Source: Ariolimax columbianus
Taxonomy: Eukaryota; Mollusca; Gastropoda; Stylommatophora; Arionidae
Assembly (NCBI GenBank): GCA_036924085.1
Contig: JAVGWX010000002.1
Span: forward strand, 86,050,704 to 86,114,703
Direction of reading: 5' to 3'
Length of the DNA stretch: 64,000 nucleotides
Shown: positions 42,952 to 53,214 of the stretch, piece by piece
Numbering within the stretch: position 1 is the first letter of the stretch
Layout of the letters: each line of letters begins with the position of its first letter
Translations under genes and position numbers: made by a program
The notes under the pieces: generated by a model
What the model was told of the DNA's origin: nothing
Database searches by the model: none
The model's input: the letters and a program-made list of their open reading frames with translations, nothing else

Positions 42952-44487
42952 TTACCTAATTCCATTTCTGATTTCCATGTTTTTGGCTAGCGTCAGTAAA
43001 CATTGTATCAACCGTTCCTTATCACTACTGCTTATTTTAACCAGACTATGCGTTGCCCCATCAGCTGTCTCTGATTGCTGCGCGATTTCCTCCTGTAAAA
43101 CGCCCATCGTCTGATCTGTTTGTTTCACGGTTGTTTGGTTCGTACCCACCGGTTCTCTGGTAGTGTTACGTACACTTACATCGTCCGCTACTTCAGCCTT
43201 CCGTCCATCTGTATTCACTATTTGTGGGAAAGACTTTTCACACTGTTCGTTTGACTGTTGGCTTATCTCGAACTGAGATCTTTTCATCTATGCTTCGATG
43301 ACTGGTTCGCTGTCCTGGCTGTGGTTAACCTGTCTTTCCCTTTTCTTCGTTTTCCTTAGAAACTCTGTTCCTCCTTTGTTGGCTGCTGTTGGTGCGTCCG
43401 TTTCGCATTCCAACTGTGCGTCGTTCCCACTTCCTTCCTCGGTGGCCGAAGGGTTATCCCTTCTTTCGGTCTGTTCAACAACTTCTCCCGCATGGCTAGG
43501 CCCTGCCACCATTCCTCCTGCTCTAATTTCCTCTTTATCTCCGACTATTTCCTTGTTCGATTCTTCGTCGACTTTAACTAATGTTATACCAGGCTTGACC
43601 ACAAGTTCTTTGTAAACTTGGCCCCTTTCAGCACGCTCGACCATGTTAATCGACGTAATATCCTCTTCCTGAATTCTCGGCCTACGCTGTCCAATGATGT
43701 AACATTTCATCTGGCCCTCTGAACGAACGTTTGTCTCGTTTGCATTGCGTAACCTGCCCTCCGTCCCTAACTTTTCTGGATATACAAAACCTGTATCTCT
43801 TTCTTTCTGTCCATCCGCCTCGTGCTCAAAGTCTCTTTGATAGCCCCTGTTCTTCCTCTCCATCTGTAACCGTGCAAAAGGCCTCTCGTGGGCTAAGAAT
43901 CTGCCCGTTTCAAACTTCTGCCTAACCATTCCTCCTCCTCTCACTTGACTTGGCCTCTCCACCTGGGTCAAACTCCCCTTTTCGCCACCTCTTTCCAGCC
44001 GTTTACACACGTCCGTCCTGAGATTTCCACCTCTGTCCCTCCACGGATCGGAATGTGGAAGTTGGACGGGCTTCCTACTCACTTTCCTACCACTCTGTCC
44101 CCTTCCAAAATACTGGACCGTGTTTACTTCTGTGATTTCTTGATTTCTTCTCTCCTTCCTAGCTGGTTTGAAAGCTCAGTTTTCAAACTGTTGCAACAGC
44201 TGTTGCAGCTTCCATTGTAGGTAGTTTTCCTGTCTTTCCAGCCGAATAACTCTGCTTGTAAGTTCTCTTAGCTGGTTTTGTAGTTGACTTTTGTCCGACT
44301 TATCGCTGACTGTAGCTCGTGCCATGAAATGCTTGTTTTTGACAAACAGTCCTCTTCTCCAGACAATGTTCGTATCTCGAAATATATTTGGGCATCCTAT
44401 AGACAAATGTCCAAAAGCTAGACAATGATAACATTGTTTAACATTGTCCAACCTCGACATACTGAAAAAACCCGTCTGGCCCCCCAA
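42952..44487 (-). pseudogene. zinc-knuckle (gag-like) reading frame with two in-frame stops
   Basis: One continuous minus-strand frame of 512 codons broken only by TGA at 44176-44178 and TAG at 43288-43290. The first natural Met is about 44461. Part 1 (about 94 codons): CCHC knuckle CYHCLAFGHLSIGC (C-x2-C-x4-H-x4-C) almost at the N-terminus, then a likely coiled coil (LQNQLRELTSRVIRLERQE, QQLLQQFEN). Part 2 (295 codons): hydrophilic, charged, rich in Arg, Glu, Gly. Part 3 (111 codons): Gln/Ser/Thr-rich, ending LLTLAKNMEIRNGIR. In retroviral-type Gag the knuckle is normally C-terminal, so this order is unusual. No protease motif (DTG/DSG) seen. The stops may be lesions or readthrough sites. 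Confidence 0.7.
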
Positions 44488-44570
44488 AAAAAAAATTTAG
44501 AGGCTGTCAAGTACGCACAAAGTCTTGTCAATAATACAACAATGGGTGGAAGAAAAATGTCACACTTACC
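44464..44570 (-). other. possible leader intron
   Basis: Minus strand: donor-like CTG/GTAAGTG at about 44570-44564 and acceptor-like GGGTTTTTTCAG ending at about 44464, directly before TATGTCGAGG, which holds the first Met of the zinc-knuckle ORF. Splicing would remove about 105 bp, including a homopolymer T/G stretch. Confidence 0.35.
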
Positions 44571-44735
44571 AGTCAGATGATTGGAAAAGCTGTCTATGGT
44601 ACTAACACTCTAACCACTAGCTACTCCTCTATTCCTAACTACACACAAGTTATATATAACTGCGACACTTGTGTTCAACATGCAAATCAAGATCTATAGC
44701 TACACACGCATTATATTTATACATCTACCACGACT

Positions 44736-44753
44736 ATCCTGGTCACGGCACCA
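44736..44753 (-). promoter_or_regulatory. primer binding site-like motif
   Basis: TGGTGCCGTGACCAGGAT on the minus strand, 14 nt after the 5' LTR end. It begins with TGG, the complement of tRNA CCA. The tRNA species is not assigned. Confidence 0.6.
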
Positions 44754-44767
44754 AGATAATAATAACG

Positions 44768-45708
44768 TGTAGCAGATCCTCTGCTGCCGTGATCTAACTT
44801 AGAACATTCTAACACTCATCCACATCATCATGACCATACTCAGTAAATGACATATCACACAGCAGGTGGCCTATTTATTATATCATACTCATATCATAGA
44901 ATGAGTAGAGAAATTACAAACACAATATAATTCATATCTTAACTAAACATTCTACTAAAACGGGAATTGTAAGCATTACCTATTGATGGAATTCCAAACT
45001 ATCTAAAATCCCAGTTCTATTGCCTTGCAATTACATCACACACAAACATCGCTTTAACTGCGTCTTCAACACACCTTATCAAATACTCTTCCTCACTGAA
45101 ATCCCCTCAGGCGGGCGATCTCGACATACTCGTTCACAATGTGTCCTTGCTTACAAACACACGTTCAGATTATCTATTAATGCAAAACTCACACACCTAT
45201 TTGAGCGATCCTGTTCTATCACTAAACATTCGTCCAACCGTCTATCAATCGCTCCTCTATCTAAGTCGGTGAGTTAAACATACTATCCACATTCAGTCTC
45301 TCTCTCTCTCATACAACATCTCTCTATCTAGCCTCTCTCTCTCCAGTCTCTCTCTATCTAGCCTCCCGAGCTAAACTTTGTCTCGAGTTATATATCCTCA
45401 AGCAAGGCCAGAGCTTGACCAATCGATCTCAGGTATGGTCATCTTCAATCCCAATTGGAACGAAACACTTTGCACACCTGTCACTCACTCTCTCGCAGCA
45501 AGCCCCGCTGCCAATTTCGTCTGTCAATCAATCTCCCCCTACCAAAATCGGAAGGCCAGTGGTCAGTTTCTACCTGTCCACATTCCTTAATTCAACTCTG
45601 TTCTCCTTTGCTGAGGCGGTGAGTGACCTTGACATGCATTCAGGTAGCTTTAGGCTTTAACATGTTCATGCATCCTAAACTCCCCTTGCTCTGGCGGGAA
45701 CTGTTACA
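44768..45708 (-). repeat. LTR (5' LTR in element orientation)
   Basis: 941 bp, collinear with 39883-40814. Differences include a few substitutions, a shorter CT-rich run and a short insertion TGCATCC near 45669. TATA box and AATAAA as in the other LTR. Confidence 0.92.
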
Positions 45709-45770
45709 ATGATGTCGGCGGTCCTCATCGACAACGATAGACAGCTATTATATATATTATTATTATTTTG

Positions 45771-45829
<59 letters not shown>

Positions 45830-45847
45830 AAAAAAAAAATTATTTTG

Positions 45848-45904
<57 letters not shown>
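45709..45904 (+). repeat. LINE 3' UTR end and double (TA)n tail
   Basis: ATGATGTCGGCGGTCCTCAT continues the LINE 3' UTR from 39878-39882 after the LTR element. GACAGCTATTATATATATTA leads into (TA)n at about 45774-45826, A-rich, then the block ATTTTGTTATATAT again and a second (TA)n to 45904. The repeated ATTTTGTTATATAT suggests a tail duplication. Confidence 0.75.
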
Positions 45905-45910
<6 letters not shown>

Positions 45911-45957
45911 GCTTATAAAGATTATGTGTGGCGCAGATTAAGGGTTGATGGGATGTC

Positions 45958-46180
45958 CTATATTTTCCAGAAATTCCTAAAACCTGTTCCAGAGAAAACC
46001 TTGTTGAATGCATTTTCCAATTCAACATCTAAATCACACACTTCATCACACTCAAGAACATTTGAATCAGTTGCCTGAGAGATACGGTTTTGGGTATCTC
46101 GGTTTGCTCTGAAACTGCATTGAGCAACGCCCATCTGCAGCGCTGTCAAACTTCTTAGTCTCTGCTCTAATATCTTAGAG
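45958..46180 (-). pseudogene. LINE RT fragment
   Basis: Minus strand: SKILEQRLRSLTALQMGVAQ, CSFRANRDTQNRISQAT and VCDLDVELENAFNKVFSGTG, a worn form of the QxGFRxxRSTxDxI...FVDLEKAFDxV region of a LINE RT. Cut on both sides. Confidence 0.6.
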
Positions 46181-46183
46181 CAG

Positions 46184-46910
46184 TAGTAGTAGTAGTAGTA
46201 GCCCCTTGTGAACGAATATGGCGTCAAACAGCATCATATGTGTGTTGAGCGTTTGAGTGTCCATGTAACTGTGATGCCTTATTATGGATCTGCACATCCT
46301 ACCGCAAGAGGGATACTCGAGGACCGCGTTGGTAGTCGAGGTGTCCTGCACGACGACCTATCGTGAGACCCGCTTCAGAGTAATTCTACTCAAATTGATC
46401 ACCTTGTGTGTTTGCAGATAGTCAGGCTGAGCTTTCCGACTAAAACGATTCCCAAGAGACAATATCAAAAGAAGGTCTTTCAAGTCTTTCTAGCAGGCCT
46501 TTGAATCTTTTATTCTGGCCGCCCGATAAACGTTTGTCAGTCTTGAGGGAACCATAAAAGATTTGACACCATGCCCAGCCCATCAAACCTGCGCGATTTG
46601 CAACAGAGTGTATATGCTAGGGAGTTTTGTCCTTTGCAGCACGTCGTAGTTTTGTACCCTGTCCGACTAGTTGATCTTGTGCAGCTGGCACAGACAGCCG
46701 AAGGGGAAGTAATTGAGACATCTGTCATGACTGTTGTGCACTGTCCAGGTCTCGGAAGAGTAGAGGAGAATGGTGAGAACGTTGGCACGATGTACTTGGA
46801 ATTTGCTTTCTGCATCGATGCCCTATCGATTCTAATCAATTTCCCACAGGCGTTCAAATGAAATGCTAGCCCTGTCAATCATATTGTTGATTTTAAAGTC
46901 TCTACTAAGG
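46184..46910 (-). pseudogene. LINE C-terminus with finger and (CTA)n tail
   Basis: Minus strand across frames: VLTILLYSSETWTVHNSHDR (about 46790), INWSDRVQNYDVLQRTKLPS, LPSIYTLLQIAQV, WAGHGVKSF, then SCGRMCRSII (worn C2H2 finger, family form CGRMCRSRIGLHSH, about 46300) and a (CTA)n tail at 46184-46203. Frameshifted and dead. Confidence 0.65.
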
Positions 46911-46924
46911 TGTCAGAAACTACT

Positions 46925-47110
46925 ATATTGGACCCCCTATTTACTGACGACTGCGCCCTGTGGGCACGCTTTCAAATGCATGCTCTCGTTTTAGTATCCT
47001 AATAAATACAATAAAAACTTAGGTCCTGTTCCATTCTGCTCTAGGTAACCATACCACGAACCAACCAACACAGTGCATACTTAACGTCTACTTGTGGTAG
47101 TACTTTAAAT
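46925..47110 (+). pseudogene. LINE RT box fragment
   Basis: Plus strand DPLFTDDCALWARF at about 46930-46975 looks like an altered FADD box (FTDD) of the LINE group at 36.9 kb, followed by a worn INTIKT (family LTINTKKTE). Very short. Confidence 0.35.
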
Positions 47111-47334
47111 CTTAGAGCAGCCGTTGTCAGAGACACTATGAATGGATATATTTCTACGGTTTTCACATTGTCAGTTGTCATCCTCTTTCAATATTGAATG
47201 TTCTAGTACAAAATCGTTTATTTTATAAAGGGCAGGTTAAATGTTTATTCTGTCTTGAACATATAAACATGGAAAATGGAGAGACACGAACTGGAAACAA
47301 TGATAAGAATAGGGATAACCAAATATATTTCGCT

Positions 47335-47752
47335 AAAACGAGTAACATATTGACCATCAAAACGAGTAACATATTGACCATCAAAACGAGTAACATATTG
47401 ACCATCAAAACGAGTAACATATTGACCATCAAAACGAGTAACATATTGACCATCAAAACGAGTAACATATTGACCATCAAAACGAATAACATATTGACCA
47501 TCAAAACGAGTAACATTTTGACCATCAAAACGAGTAACATATTGACCATCAAAACGAGTAACATATTGACCATCAAAACGAGTAACATATTGACCATCAA
47601 AAGGAGTAACATATTAACCATCAAAACGAGTAACATATTGACCATCAAAACGAGTAACATATTGACCATCAAAACGAGTAACATATTGACCATCAAAATG
47701 AGTAACATATTGACCATCAAAACGAGAAACATATTGACCATCAAAACAAGTT
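47335..47752 (+). repeat. 24-bp in-frame minisatellite in LINE codons
   Basis: Seventeen units of 24 bp, core AGTAACATATTGACCATC, coding eight residues TSNILTIK on the plus strand. LINE C-terminal sequence follows (GEETWITKK at about 47798). In related LINEs an NILTxK block lies just before the YGxETW block, so the unit probably derives from those codons. Unrelated in sequence to the 24-bp array at 10955. Confidence 0.85.
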
Positions 47753-47755
47753 ACC

Positions 47756-48000
47756 ACAAATTAAAAATGGGAGAACAAAATGTTACTTTAGGTCCTTACT
47801 CGCGGCGAAGAAACATGGATAACGAAGAAACGGGTTGAGAAGAGAATTGATGCCTTTGAAGTGTTGATGACGAAAAAATGGCATACATGTCCTGGAAATA
47901 AAATAAAACAGAGTATTTGGACATTCCTGGCGTAAAGAGAATTGATAAATGAAATCTAAGCCAGACAGCTAAAATATTTTGGTCATATATGAAAACATAA
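47756..48000 (+). pseudogene. LINE C-terminal relic after the 24-bp array
   Basis: Plus strand: VLTRGEETWITKKRVEKRID and AFEV (family form YGxETWTxxKExEKRIDAFEMW), then a worn stretch ending near FWSYMKT/FGHI-like sequence at about 47985. Frame broken by stops. Confidence 0.6.
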
Positions 48001-48023
48001 CAACTAGCTGAAAACATAACACC

Positions 48024-48715
48024 TTGCTGAAAACATTTACTACAAAGAAAGATTTGATTGAAAACGTTATCGTTTGGGAACTGTTTAGCTCATGCGACCA
48101 TCAAATCATCCGTTGGGATCTTATAGCAAGAACAGATGTAAACATAAACTCGCGAGCATATGACTACTCTAAGAAATATGATCAGAAGATGAAAGAGACA
48201 GTCAGCCACATATTCTGGAAAGATATTGTCAGAGGTACAGATGTTAAACAGAGAGTCTCAAAACAGTTTTAGAACAACTAAAAGTGGAATGCGTTCTATG
48301 TAAGGAGGTAAATACCAAGCATACAAAGTGGATAACTAGATTTGTAGTTAAATGTAGAAGAGCTAAAAATAAAGCATGAAAAAAATATATAAAGACAGGT
48401 AAATCGAAAGAAACATTTCAAATGTTTGGACAAGCAAAACATAGCTCAAAAATTGAATGAAGCAGCAAAAATTGTCTTCGAAAACACTTTCTAATAGGAT
48501 CAAGACTGATAGTAAATGTTTCTTTTCTTATGTTAGAAATAATCAAAGAACGAAAGACAAGGTAGGCCTTTTCATAGATAGCACAGGTAAAATAATAAGA
48601 GAAAATAAGGAGACAGCTAATCTACTAAAGCAATACTTTGGCACAGTCTACAGAGTGAGAGCAAAATATAAATATATCGATAATTATAACACTGTCCAAA
48701 GAACCACTCACTAAC
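48024..48715 (+). pseudogene. CR1-like LINE, EN end and linker
   Basis: Plus strand: TKKDLIENVIVWELFSSCDH then QIIRWDL (EN terminal DHxxIxW motif), AYDYSKKYDQKMKET, KWITRFVVKCRRAKNKA, FFSYVRNNQRTKDKVGLFID, ENKETANLLKQYFGTVYR. This is the segment between endonuclease and RT in CR1-type elements. Stops and frame changes are present; the RT does not follow in the same family. Confidence 0.75.
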
Positions 48716-48779
48716 AGCCAAGTCATAAGAAATAGGCGCAGAGAATGATTTAGCGAGTTGTTAAACCCGGGAAAGTATG

Positions 48780-50267
48780 AACCACCCCAGCACCAAATGG
48801 AGAATGCAACGGAGCGCAGCTTAGAAATCAGAAGTCGAAGCAGCCCTGCAAGACAGCAAAAAAAAAAATAAGGCAGCAGGCAAAGATCGTATCACAACAG
48901 AAATGCTGCTGGCTTGCAGGACAAGTGTAGTGGACTGGCTGACCAGAATATTTAATGTGGTCTGAACATTGAGAAAGGTAGAAATAGAGTGGCAACGAGA
49001 AATCATCGTTCCCATCTGGAATAAAAAGCCTGCAAGCGAGTGCAAAACGTATAGTGGAATCTCTCTTCTAAGCAACATATGCAAGATATATGGAAAGATA
49101 ATAGAAAGAAGACCAAGACCGACACTGGAACCCCAACTAGGAAATAATCAGTTCGGGTTCAGGAAAAGAAAGAGCTGCACAGGGGGAATATTTATATTGA
49201 GACAAATATATGTCAACGTTCTATAGAATATGATGGAAACAACAGCCTTATATCCATAGATCAAGACAATGTGTTCAATAGAGTCAACATAATTCAATTA
49301 TGGAAGATCGTTGCAGATTATGGATTGAAAGGTCCTCCTAAGTAACATCAAAGCCCTATATCAGGACAGCCAGAGTGCAGTAAAAACAACAGAAGGTATG
49401 TCGGAATGGTTCCCCATTTCACCATGCGTCACAGAGGGCTGTGTTCTCTCGCCACTCTCCTTTGTCACTTATATTTATAAAATCACCCATGAGGCAAATA
49501 CAGTACAGGAAAGTACCAACGAATTGCTCTTTGTTGACGACCAATGTGTGATCCATTCTAATGAACACCTACAACCTTATATCGACTCACTCTTCTTGAA
49601 CTGTCAAATGTGAAATGGAATATCAACACATCAAAAACAGAGACAATGAATATAGGTAGAAATACTTGATCCACACTTGATATTCATGTGGATCAAACCA
49701 AAATAAAGCAGGTACAGGAATATATATAATTGAGAACTGTTATTACTGATGGTGGCAGACTCGACAGAGAGATATAGATGAGAGTGCAAAACGCTGTCAC
49801 ATACCAGCTATCTCCACTACTAAGGCACCCCAAGATTTTTCTCCAAGCAATAAAAACAGATGATAAATAATATCTTCATTATAACCTGGGTGCTACTTGT
49901 GCCAGCCATGGGCTTTGCATAAGGCCCAGGAACGAAAGTTAGCCACCTGCGAAATGCGGTGCCTATGAAAGGTACCTAACACCAGAACAAAACTGAATCA
50001 CAAATATGAGTATTCAGGATAGGGTTGGAAAAATTCCCTTCATACAGTACTTTGAGCAACAATAAATAAATTGGTTAGACCACATTGTGAGAATGCAACG
50101 AAACCACATAGTCCATGCCACCTTTCACATGAGAACATCAGGAAGAAGGGTGAGAGGTAGGCCGAGGAAAAGGTGGATAGACGGCGTAAACGAGACCTGC
50201 CGTATAATGGGGAAACATTTGACTCGTGCCACGAGAGAGGCGAAAGACAAATATATACCACTACCCT
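48780..50267 (+). pseudogene. Jockey/RTE-like LINE, RT to C-terminus
   Basis: Plus strand across frames: KAAGKDRITTEMLLACRTSV, EWQREIIVPIWNKKPASECK, TYSGISLLSNICKIYGKIIE, NNQFGFRKRKSCTGGIFILR, EGMSEWFPISPCVTEGCVLS, NELLFVDDQCVIHSNEHLQ (FADD box altered to FVDD), then YLRTVITDGGRLDREI-like text near 49735, INWLDHIVRMQRN (about 50070) and RRVRGRPRKRWIDGVNETCR (about 50145). An internal deletion removes the FIDxxKAFDxV block (IDQDNVFNRV-like text is visible at 49258). Followed without gap by a 33-bp array. Confidence 0.8.
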
Positions 50268-50632
50268 GGGCTACAACCTGGTAGAAAGTGAGACTATACT
50301 GGGCTACAACCTGGTAGAAAGTGAGACAATACTGGGCTACAACCTGGTAGAAAGTGAGACAATACTGGGCTACAACCTAGTAGAAAGTGAGACAATACTG
50401 GGCTACAACCTGGTAGAAAGTGAGACAATACTGGGCTACAACCTGGTAGAAAGTGAGACAATACTGGGCTACAACCTGGTAGAAAGTGAGACGACCCTGG
50501 ACTACAACCTGGTAGAAAGTGAGAAGACCCTGGGCTACAACCTGGTAGAAAGTGAGACGACCCTGGGCTACAACCTGGTAGAAAGTGAGACGACCCTGGG
50601 CTACAACCTGGTAGAAAGTGAGACGATACAAG
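50268..50632 (+). repeat. 33-bp minisatellite at LINE end
   Basis: Eleven units of 33 bp, core GGGCTACAACCTGGTAGAAA. In frame with the LINE's last codons it encodes LGYNLVESETI repeated; the other strand is open too. Variants at the unit end alternate between ACAATACT and ACGACCCT blocks: an ACAATACT domain first, then an ACGACCCT domain. Confidence 0.93.
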
Positions 50633-50751
50633 AAAAGAAGATGAAGAATGACGGGCCGCTGGTCTCAACGGCTCAGCTAGTTAATGAATAGTTGAAGTAT
50701 CTATTCACTTTGCTGGAGTCACTTTATCAAGGAAGTCGCATCAACCTTTAA

Positions 50752-50850
50752 CCACGTATGGCTACTTCCCGTACACAATACTTTAGCCTCATGCGGCTAC
50801 TTCCCGTACACAATACTTTAGCCTCATGCGGCTAATTACGGTACACAATC
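50752..50850 (+). repeat. 35-bp tandem repeat, three units
   Basis: Units carry GGCTACTTCCCGTACACAAT and CTTTAGCCTCATGC. Core GTACACAATCATTTAGT is shared with the array at 51746. Confidence 0.8.
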
Positions 50851-50929
50851 ATTTAGTCTAGGAGGTGTCTTCCATCTGTGATCAATAGAGGCCAACAGGA
50901 AATTAAAAATCATATGACAAGGGCATGAG

Positions 50930-51720
50930 GGGAGCACTGCGCAACCCCCAAATACCTGGTGTTAAACTAATCCGTTCACTGTCCTTGAAGGCCCATTACC
51001 AAGAAACAAAAAGGTAATTATGTGCAAGGAATAGCATCATTCGCAGACTTACCGGCACAACATATGGAGCCCAGCCATTTGCCCTCCAGACATAGGCACT
51101 TATCATGTGCATTTCACAGCGACACACGCTGCACCAATATGGGAAAAGTCCTGACATGCCAATCATGTCATCAATGAGACAGCCTGGGTCGTTACTGGGT
51201 GCCTAAAGCCAAACCTTTTGACAAATTATACCCCGTGTTAGGTATAGCTCCAGTAGCAGAAGGAAGCGTTATTGCAGAAGTTGAGAGATACATACAGACC
51301 AATGATTCTAGATACCGAATGTTCGGACACCAATTGCAGAGAACGAGACGTAAGTCTAACGGAGTATTCTACAAACAACACAACCTCTCCCAGAAAGGCC
51401 CTAGAGAGCGACAACATGCCCCATGGATATAGCTGTATGAGGAGGCTGCGCCAGGAGCTACTATTTCCACTACGGCAAAACTTAAAAAGACTTCGGTCTG
51501 GGGTCACATGTTGCAGAAAGAATCTGTTGAAATTGGGATACAGAGACGACGATACATGTGCATACGGCACTGCCAGGACCAGGGCATGACCTACTTTAGA
51601 TAGTAATACCTCACGGTCTGCCGAAACCTGTTGCACACATGTGCGATTGATTGTGCTAGAGGCAATGACAAGGCGGTTCTTGTGGCAGAACACAAGACCT
51701 CTGCAGTATAATATGGTGCT
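50930..51720 (+). pseudogene. LINE C-terminal domain relic
   Basis: Plus strand: HAAPIWEKS and HANHVINETAWVVTGCLKP (family NETCRxITGCLKPT, about 51125-51215), VLGIAPVAEG, MRRLRQELLFP, NLKRLRSGVTCCRKNLLKLG (family LNRLRTGVGRCKxNLxKWG) and YRDDDTC (51535-51560). This is the RT-distal domain of a LINE group that ends with a CxCG...HLL block. Frameshifted. It lies between two minisatellites that share a core. Confidence 0.65.
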
Positions 51721-51745
51721 ATGGAGATGGAAAGTAAAACAAGTA

Positions 51746-51985
51746 CCGCTAAGTCCAGTACACAATCATTTAGTAACGTACGCTAGGTCCAGTACACAAT
51801 CCTTTAGTAACGTACGCTAGGTCCAGTACACAATCATTTAGTAACGTACGCTAGGTCCAGTAGACAATCATTTAGTAACGTACCCCTAAGTCCAGTACAC
51901 AATCATTTAGTAACGTACCGCTAAGTCCAGTACACAATCATTTAGTAACGTACGCTAGGTCCAGTACACAATCATTTAGTATGGC
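51746..51985 (+). repeat. 34-bp minisatellite, seven units
   Basis: Units with GTCCAGTACACAATCATTTA and GTAACGTACGCTAG. One unit has an extra C. Ends exactly where the LINE 3' fragment begins. Confidence 0.9.
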
Positions 51986-52140
51986 ACCAGATAAAAGAGG
52001 TAGGGGTAGACCGAGAAGACGATGGCATCAAGATATCAAGGAATGCCTGGACATGACTTTGATGGAGGCTGGAGATTTGGCTAGGGAGTGAGTTTCTTTC
52101 AGACGGCCTATGATGGAAGCGACGTTCTATAAAAAACATG
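51986..52140 (+). mobile_element. LINE 3' end fragment
   Basis: Plus strand: APDKRGRGRPRRRWHQDIKE, LDMTLMEAGDLARE, stop, VSFRQT. Same family as the minus-strand LINE at 35850-36752 (GRPRRRWHQDIQECLGMTV). Severely 5' truncated. Confidence 0.8.
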
Positions 52141-52429
52141 CTACATGGTGATGATTATACCTGGTCTATAATTTTTTAATTTAATGTATTCAGTTATTTA
52201 TGAATGTATTTGTATAAAAGTAAAACTATTAAAATTGTCACCTATTAATTGAGTACACACAATACTGCTTCAATGCCAACTCAAGCAAGGATTGAGAATC
52301 AGACGCAATTGCTGTAATTATTACTAAATATTGATAATTCAGATAATCCCCATAAATAGGTGCCTAACTTTCCATTCTTATATTGAAGGACGTTGGCATG
52401 TATGTCCCGCCCCTGTCATCAACGTGCCT
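52141..52429. other. no recognisable gene
   Basis: AT-rich spacer between two LINE copies. Confidence 0.4.
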
Positions 52430-52734
52430 CTTAACATAACGTCTTTATACTGGTTTCGAAAACTCTGCAGTCAGTCTACAACCAATTTCTTTTGCATTCA
52501 CTGGATCTAAAAATAACTATAGGCATCCAATCTATTCTTGAAACATTAATTGGCCATGCCGCCACTATTTCCTGTGGCAATGCATTCCAAGCATATACTA
52601 CTCTCTGACTAAGCAAATATTTTCTGACATCTAATCTCGACCTTTCTTTGAAAAAATTGTGGTTGTGCCATCTTGTTCTTGTCGGCGGATGTATTTTGAA
52701 AAACGCTAAAATCGAATTTATCCTTCTTCTTATT

Positions 52735-52790
52735 CCTCTTTTTCTTCTTCTTCTTCTTTTCTTCTTCTTATTCTTCTTCTTTTGTTGTCT
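52735..52790 (+). repeat. (TTC)n tract
   Basis: About 55 bp of CTT with TTATTCT interruptions inside the CR1-like copy. Confidence 0.85.
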
Positions 52791-53084
52791 CACTCTCTAC
52801 ATATTTGTAGCCCAGTGTCGTGGTATGTATTTCTCTTTCGCCTCTCTCGTAGCCCTAATAACCTTTCTCTCCATTTTACGGCAGCTCTTGTTTACTCTGT
52901 CTATCCAACTTTTACCTCGGCCCACGGCTCGCTCATTTTTCTCATTTATCTATTCCGCTGAATATCTTATAAACCTGTATTAAATCACCTCGAATTCTTC
53001 TCTTTACTGCACACTGTATGACGCTTTTTTTGAAAGTCTTTTCTCATCAATAATTTCGAAATCGCACTTGTGTTGCACTCCTTT

Positions 53085-53205
53085 GTATCCTTTCCAGCAC
53101 TCGTTTGTATCCTTTCCAGCACTCCTTTGTATCCTTTCCAGCACTCGTGTGTATCCTTTCCAGCACTCGTTTGTATCCTTTCCAGCACTCGTTTGTATCC
53201 TTTCC
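53085..53205 (-). repeat. 22-bp minisatellite inside CR1-like codons
   Basis: Six units of 22 bp, core TGTATCCTTTCCAGCACTC (plus strand). On the minus strand the unit holds the LERIQ codons, which occur once as LERIQRRAT in the copies at 4190 and 22690. CR1 sequence lies on both sides. Confidence 0.9.
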
Positions 53206-53214
53206 TTTACGATA

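Larger units (their letters stand above)
39883..45708 (-). mobile_element. non-autonomous LTR retroelement
   Basis: Complete 5.8-kb element on the minus strand. Two direct LTRs (39883-40814 and 44768-45708) begin and end TG...CA (plus strand TGTAGCAG ... CTGTTACA). ATGA lies on both sides (39879-39882, 45709-45712), a likely target duplication. It has a PBS-like site, a PPT and a zinc-knuckle reading frame, but I find no protease, RT, RNase H or integrase. LTRs differ by roughly 20 changes by eye (about 2%), so it is younger than most of the window. It is inserted in the 3' UTR of the LINE ending at 39878. Non-autonomous status is inferred from the missing pol. Confidence 0.88.

Noticed and set aside
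43298..43615. 105-codon plus-strand frame in the LTR element
   Set aside because: Antisense of the zinc-knuckle frame; PBS, PPT and TATA all place the element on the minus strand.
45709..45918. Frames rich in IYIY around 45.7-46.0 kb
   Set aside because: (TA)n tracts; not coding.
47223..47744. 173-codon minus-strand frame of Met/Val/Leu repeats
   Set aside because: Antisense of the 24-bp array.
50294..50668. 124-codon minus-strand frame with HFLPGCSPG repeats
   Set aside because: Antisense of the 33-bp array.
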